NCBI GenBank assembly: GCA_015680685.1
Contig: MNCI01004834.1
Span: 302,103 to 365,173, forward strand
Length of the DNA stretch: 63,071 nucleotides
Reading direction: 5' to 3'
Source of the DNA: Gnetum montanum
Taxonomy: Eukaryota > Streptophyta > Gnetopsida > Gnetales > Gnetaceae
Below the pieces are notes generated by a model. That model searched no databases and was not told the origin of the DNA. It saw only the letters and a list, made by a program, of their open reading frames with translations. Positions 58,446 to 63,071 of this stretch are shown here, one piece after another (position 1 is the stretch's first letter; each line of letters opens with the position of its first letter). Made by a program: the position numbers and the translations under genes.

Positions 58446-59207
58446 TGACTCCTAAGAAGAAAAATGTTTAAGCCCCAAATAGAGAGGTGAAGACCATGAA
58501 CTTTTCTTTTTAACTAATGGTTGATCAATTAGAAGTAATTAATTCTAAGGTGGATAGAAATGCATGTCCCAATCGTATTCCATCTCATCTTGATGATGAT
58601 CATTCTTATTCAACTAAGAACTAAGAGATTTCTCAGCCTAATGGACAGAAAGAAGATGAGGATAAAGAGCATTCTAGCTATGGAAGTATGAGAACACATC
58701 AACCTATGGTTCTAAGGGGAAGGAATCCAAGTCATCATGTCAAAATTTTAAGGTATCTATCTAGAGCATTTACTTATTCTTATGATAAATTAGAAGATGA
58801 AGATGAAGTAAGAATTCATTATGTGGAATTAAATGATTTTAAGGATGTAGATGATACTAATGCCTTTACAAGGTAAATGAAGGTACTTGACAAGTATTTT
58901 GAGCTTGAAGTGATGTTAAATCATTTGAGGGTACTAATTGTTGAATTCAAATTAGAAGGTATGCCTTTAACTTAGTGGGAAAAATAATCTTAAATCTATA
59001 AGAGGTAAAATGGATAATGTTTTAAGTATTGGTCTTAGATGAAGTACTCATTAAAATAAAAATTTGAACAATGTAGGTAGAGGTATGAGATAATCATAAA
59101 ATGATGTTCCTAAGGTAGGGAGAAAAGGATGTGAACAAATTTTATATTGAATGTTATAATCTTTTTCATCAAGCTAAGGTTAATTCAATGGAATATGAAT
59201 ACTCTTT
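58446..59207 (+). pseudogene. Gag fragment of the second-family gypsy element
   Basis: ATG at 58446 begins MTPKKKNV, then a stop. The frame continues through an acidic region (KLEDEDEVRIHYVELND) to gag-like text (DKYFELEVMLNHLRVLIVEF, LEGMPLT*WEK). It is cut off at 59208 by the LTR of the next element, so the downstream part is either displaced beyond the window or lost. Confidence 0.5.
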
Positions 59208-60416
59208 TGATGGGACGCAATATCACATGGGCTGTGATATTGCGTACGTGATATCGCGTCTTCCCCTGCGATATCGCAGCGTGCCGCCAAGTCTATAAAT
59301 AAGAGGCGGCTCTCCCTTGTTTCTCAATCTAGATCTAGACCTTAGCCAAACTCTTGCAGTTTTTCCATTCCAGAGTTAGAGTAATTTCCATGTGCCCGCA
59401 GTAGGAGTCCCAAAGTGAACGGATCTTTATTCGAGCAAATATTTTACCTGAGCACAAGTTTGTGTATGGAAATAAAGACTAACTTTTGGATAAACCTTGC
59501 AATGCATGGTGATGAGACGCGAATTGCACAGGCTGCGATATCGCATCCCCTACGATATCGCTGTCCACCACCAAATCTATAAATAAGAGGCAGCACTCCC
59601 CTCATTTAACATCCTAGGCGTAAAGTAGCGAAGCTTTGGCGGATTGATCATCCCAGAGATAGAATATTTTCCATGTGCCCATAGTAGGAGTCCCCCAAGT
59701 GAACGGTTCTTTATTCGAGCAGCTTTGTACCTGAACGCAAGTTGTGTATGGCAATAAAGACGAGCTTTGTGGATAAACCTTGCAGTGCATGGATAGGTTT
59801 AATTATTATTATTTATCGCTTTCCTAGTAACGCGGCATGAGTATGACTTGGTTACGAGCATTGACGAACGTGTACGGCTAGCTAAGGAATCGGCTACTCA
59901 TTGCGATTAGTCTCTCTCACCCTTTCCTCCTAGAACGTGGGACAAGTACGACTTGATTACGAGCATCTATGGATGTGTACGGCTAGTCAAGGAATCGGTG
60001 CTTGTCACACTTAGGTTAGTTAAGTGCCTCAGTACAACCGCTTCGAGCACATGCGTTATGTGTGGTAATCCCAGTAACGATTAGCGTTTGGTAGCCACAG
60101 TTGCACAGTTTAGGGTGTGTACAACAAGTGGGAATGGATGCTAACGCTAGGACTTAGTGCCGTAGTTAGAGTTAGTTTTAGCTTCTCAACCCTTTACCCC
60201 TTAGCATAGGAGGAAATTGTAAAATACCAAAAAAATCATATACCTCGGACTTACCTAACCATACACTGTGACAACAACAAGTCTGGGAAGACAACGAATG
60301 ATTAACCCCAAGTGTTCCATGGGGTGTTTAGGCATTTAGTCTGCGGAGTTCGACTGGATCACGCGTGCTACGCTCATTTAGTATGGTTGAGTGTAGGGAT
60401 ATCTCGCCACTCATCA
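59208..60416 (+). mobile_element. 5' LTR of a plus-strand Athila-like element, 1209 bp, internally duplicated
   Basis: Starts TGATGGGACGC and ends CGCCACTCATCA. 59208-59509 and 59510-59791 are two copies of one 302-bp segment covering the palindromes, TATA box (59294 and 59578), start region, AATAAAG signal (59470 and 59752) and GATAAACCTTGCA.TGCATGG. The 3' part (60250-60416) matches the LTR at 1833-2432. The insertion lies within the gag fragment of the second-family gypsy element. Confidence 0.85.
59294..59302 (+). promoter_or_regulatory. First LTR TATA box
   Basis: GTCTATAAATAAGAGG; a second copy stands at 59578-59586 (ATCTATAAATAAGAGG), 284 bp further on. Confidence 0.6.
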
Positions 60417-60417
60417 T

Positions 60418-60435
60418 TGGCGCCGTTGCCAGGGA
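60418..60435 (+). promoter_or_regulatory. Primer binding site, tRNA-Asp type
   Basis: TGGCGCCGTTGCCAGGGA begins one base after the LTR end. It is complementary, with one mismatch, to the 3' end of plant tRNA-Asp (CCCCGGCAACGGCGCCA), the primer typical of Athila elements. Confidence 0.85.
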
Positions 60436-60557
60436 CTAAGTGTTTTTTCGCCAATTAGAACATAAGGGATATCACTCACATTGTTCTGAGCTTTAACGAA
60501 CCTTCGGGTTAATCAATTAATCAAGAACATATATAACGGTGCATAGCACACTATTGA

Positions 60558-63071
60558 ATGGCTTCTTCTCACAAAATTAACTTACCTAAGGATAATACAG
60601 AAGATAGTCAGCATCACACGCATAACCTAGACTAGCCATGTCCTAAACAGTATATGATAACTTATACTCGTCCCGATGAGTATATCCCTGATTACACTTT
60701 TACTCTCCATCAGGACGAATAGTTGCGCTGGAGAGATTTGTTTGGCAATATAGTTTTACCACCAAATCGATCTGTTCCAAACATTCTTTTCCATGGATTG
60801 GCACAGATTGGCATGCAGGAATTATTCGCTAAATACGTTGCTGGAAGATATCATGTAAGGGATTATCATCCCACAAATGCCCAACGTATTCGGGATGAAA
60901 GGCAGGAGAGCCAACATTCATTGTCAAAGGGCAAGGTCCCCCATGCCCTTAGTGAAATAGGAGATGAGGAACCCCTCATAATGGGTTTCTTAGAAAATGA
61001 TGTTCCTCCTCCTCAGAATGGTGAAGAGGTTAGGCATCAGGGCCTTCGATCAACTGTACATGCTATGGGCTCTGATCCCCATGAACACCAACTGTTCACG
61101 GTAGGAACAACCACTCACACTAAGGATGGACACTTTGATCGTCACAACGATCGGGGTTGAAGTAGCCGAAGAGAAGGTAATAAACATCGCCATGGTGATG
61201 GATCTCCTTCCTCTTCTCCTTCATCTCACCATTCCCACTCTCCTTCCACATTTGGGCGCAACCATCATGAGCATAACGGAGAGGGTAAAAGTAACAAGGA
61301 AGATGAAAAACCTCGACAGGAAGGTCGAGAGGAGTTAGGACAAGGGCAAGGACGTAGGGAGAGTAGGGAACCACCATGAAGACATCACAGACGTCATGAT
61401 AGGGATGATCATGATGAACCCCTACTTGCAACCCGAAGCATGCTAGACATCAAAGACGTCATGATAGGGATGATCATGACGAACCCCTACTCGCAACCCG
61501 AAGCATGCTAGACATCACAGAGGTAGTTAGGATCCCCACAAGGCACTTAAAGGACAGTAGGATCAAGCGTTTGGACATAAATAATATCCCACATTTTGAA
61601 GGGGGATACAACGCTGATCCTCAACATCATTTACAGGCATTCCACGATGCTTGTGCCTTGAAAAATATAGATAATGAGTGGCAAAAGCTCAAGTTGTTCC
61701 CACGGACACTCATCAAAGAAGCAGAGAGCTGGTACCGGTCCTTAGAACTGGAAACCATGAGGAGGTGGAGTACAATGCTTGAACTATTCAACAACAAATA
61801 TCAAACGTACTCCAGAGTGTCTAATTTGGGTAAGTAGATCCAAGGTTGGAAACAAGATGCTTATGAACCCTTGGATGCTACCATGGCCCGTTACTATACA
61901 CTGCTACATCGTTGCCTGGGCCATGGGTACGCTAAACGGGATCAACTTCATCACATCGTGGATGGGCTAAGAAATGAAACGAGAAGAACTCTTGGGACTT
62001 ACGCCCAAGGGAGACTTTCCCGACTGAGAGCCCATGAAGTTGCAAGTTTGTTGGAACAAGTAGTGCAAGAAGAGGATGAGCTATAGAAGAGAGAAAGTGT
62101 GGAAGAATACAACCGCGATCCCTCCCTTCGCAAGAAGGGAGTGAAATTCTGTGATGAGGAGGATGAGTCACCACTCGAAGAGTTGGTGAATCGAAAAATC
62201 ATGCCGATCCAAAAGTTAACAACCGAGGTATCGGCTAAAGTAGACCAAATGTGGGATTCCTTAGACTCAAGGATAGAAATAGTCTTAAAAATTGTAGAAG
62301 AGTCTAAGGTAGAACAAGGTAGTGACAAAGGCAAAACCAAGCGGAGAAACTTAAGCCCTGCACATAAGAAGGGTAAGGGGAAAATTCCTATCTTCGATGA
62401 GGCTGTAAATTATGATTCAAACAATGATAGTGGATGTGAGGTCTGCTACTATGACCATCCTAAGGGATGTTGCCCAATTATCTCACATCTACAGGAGTCT
62501 GGGGTGTATGCATTAAATCCAAGACTTAATCAACGACAAACACCCTGAAGGTTACCTTATCCACAAGGTAACCCAAGGTAGTTCCACCAACCCTTAACAT
62601 ATTCTCCAAGTGGAACGCCTCCACAGCCCATTGGACAACACCAGCAGTGGCAATACCCACAGTCATGGGGGATGCCACTGCCAACACATCAATACCCTTA
62701 CCGACAGCCTGATCCTTACGGTTATTATGTGCAGCAGCCAGTCTCTCTAGGTGACTCTATGGGTCACATTACCCCCCAACGTCACTACCAAGCTCAGGAG
62801 TACTTCAGAAGGACTCCTTCTCCTCCGGGAGACATCTCACATTCAGTCCATCCTCTAACTCCACCCGCACCTCTTCCACCTGTAGTTCCCATACAACCTG
62901 TTCCAACAATGCAGGGGGAATTGCCTACCCAACCGCAGCAACGTAACGCCGCGAGAGTTGTAAATATTCAGCATGTAAATATCCAACCGCGTGCTAGTTC
63001 TAATGACAACTGTACAAAGAAGAGACCCTTTTTCAGAACTAGGAGCCCAGACAAACTCTCGCAACAACAAG
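60558..63071 (+). pseudogene. Athila-like gag, runs off the window
   Basis: ATG at 60558 (MASSHKINLPK), then a TAG, then LRWRDLFGNIVLPPNRSVP, GMQELFAKYVAGRYHVRDYH, a His/Ser/Arg-rich low-complexity region, and the gag core (GGYNADPQHHLQAFHDACA, ESWYRSLELETMRRW, NKYQTYSRV, RCLGHGYAKRDQLHHIVDGL). A Cys/His motif follows (CEVCYYDHPKGCCPIISHL), and then a Gln/Pro/Tyr-rich tail to the window end. Stops: several TAG and TGA, mostly at expected Gln, Trp or Arg codons. A 65-bp duplication at 61390-61519 shifts the frame. Pol would lie beyond the window. Confidence 0.85.
61390..61519 (+). repeat. 65-bp tandem duplication within gag
   Basis: GACGTCATGATAGGGATGAT starts at 61390 and 61455, and the copies end CTAGACATCA. 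Only a few bases differ. Since 65 is not a multiple of 3, the second copy shifts the reading frame. Removing one copy restores continuity with the frame after 61505. Confidence 0.85.

Noticed and set aside
1-63071. CRISPR arrays, operons, phage or plasmid features
   Set aside because: No regularly spaced identical repeats with unique spacers and no bacterial gene organisation. Introns and plant retroelements show nuclear plant DNA.

Overview
This is nuclear DNA of a large-genome land plant. I favour a gymnosperm (conifer, cycad or similar). The evidence is very low gene density, many decayed and nested retroelements, and one host gene stretched across about 19 kb by a retroelement-filled intron. 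No marker identifies the species.

The only host gene I can support is a plant PRT1-type N-degron E3 ubiquitin ligase on the minus strand (11926-31197). Seven exons join in perfect phase into 422 codons: RING finger 1, linker, RING finger 2, linker, ZZ zinc finger. Exon 1 lies alone at 30998-31197. Intron 1 is about 17.2 kb, and exons 2 to 7 are packed into 11926-13790. Exon 2 is a 29-nt microexon, and intron 3 appears to be GC-AG. Intron 1 holds, on the opposite strand to the gene, two diverged L1-type LINE copies (about 17.8-19.7 and 20.7-23.6 kb), coiled-coil ORF fragments related to them, a third L1 3' fragment, pieces of Ty3/gypsy pol, and a Ty1/copia integrase-RT remnant. Two short RTE-type LINE 3' ends lie on the gene's own strand.

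Left of the gene (1-11.9 kb) there is an LTR with its polypurine tract (1833-2432), an LTR fragment of a second family (about 5.5-6.0 kb), local tandem duplications, a 54-bp minisatellite and an 803-bp solo LTR (9438-10240) inside an older tandem repeat. Right of the gene, 31.3-35.8 kb is AT-rich and non-coding. At 36146-44864 lies a complete LTR element with TSD GTATG. It encodes only gag and protease and lacks RT, RNase H and integrase, so it is a non-autonomous, TR-GAG-like element. From about 46.5 to 57.7 kb lies a minus-strand Athila-like Ty3/gypsy element (5' LTR, gag-protease-RT-RNase H-integrase, then a large extra ORF with coiled coils). At 57.8-59.2 kb is the 5' end of another gypsy element. 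It is interrupted by a plus-strand Athila-like element (59208 to the window end) whose LTR carries an internal 302-bp duplication, giving two TATA boxes.

The observations I rate highest are the intact PRT1 gene with its giant intron, a palindrome cassette that recurs upstream of the TATA box in all four Athila-like LTRs although the palindrome sequences differ, the gag-protease-only element, and a strong excess of TAG among the inactivating stops of the LINE copies. Products and families were recognised by eye from conserved motifs; no database search was run.
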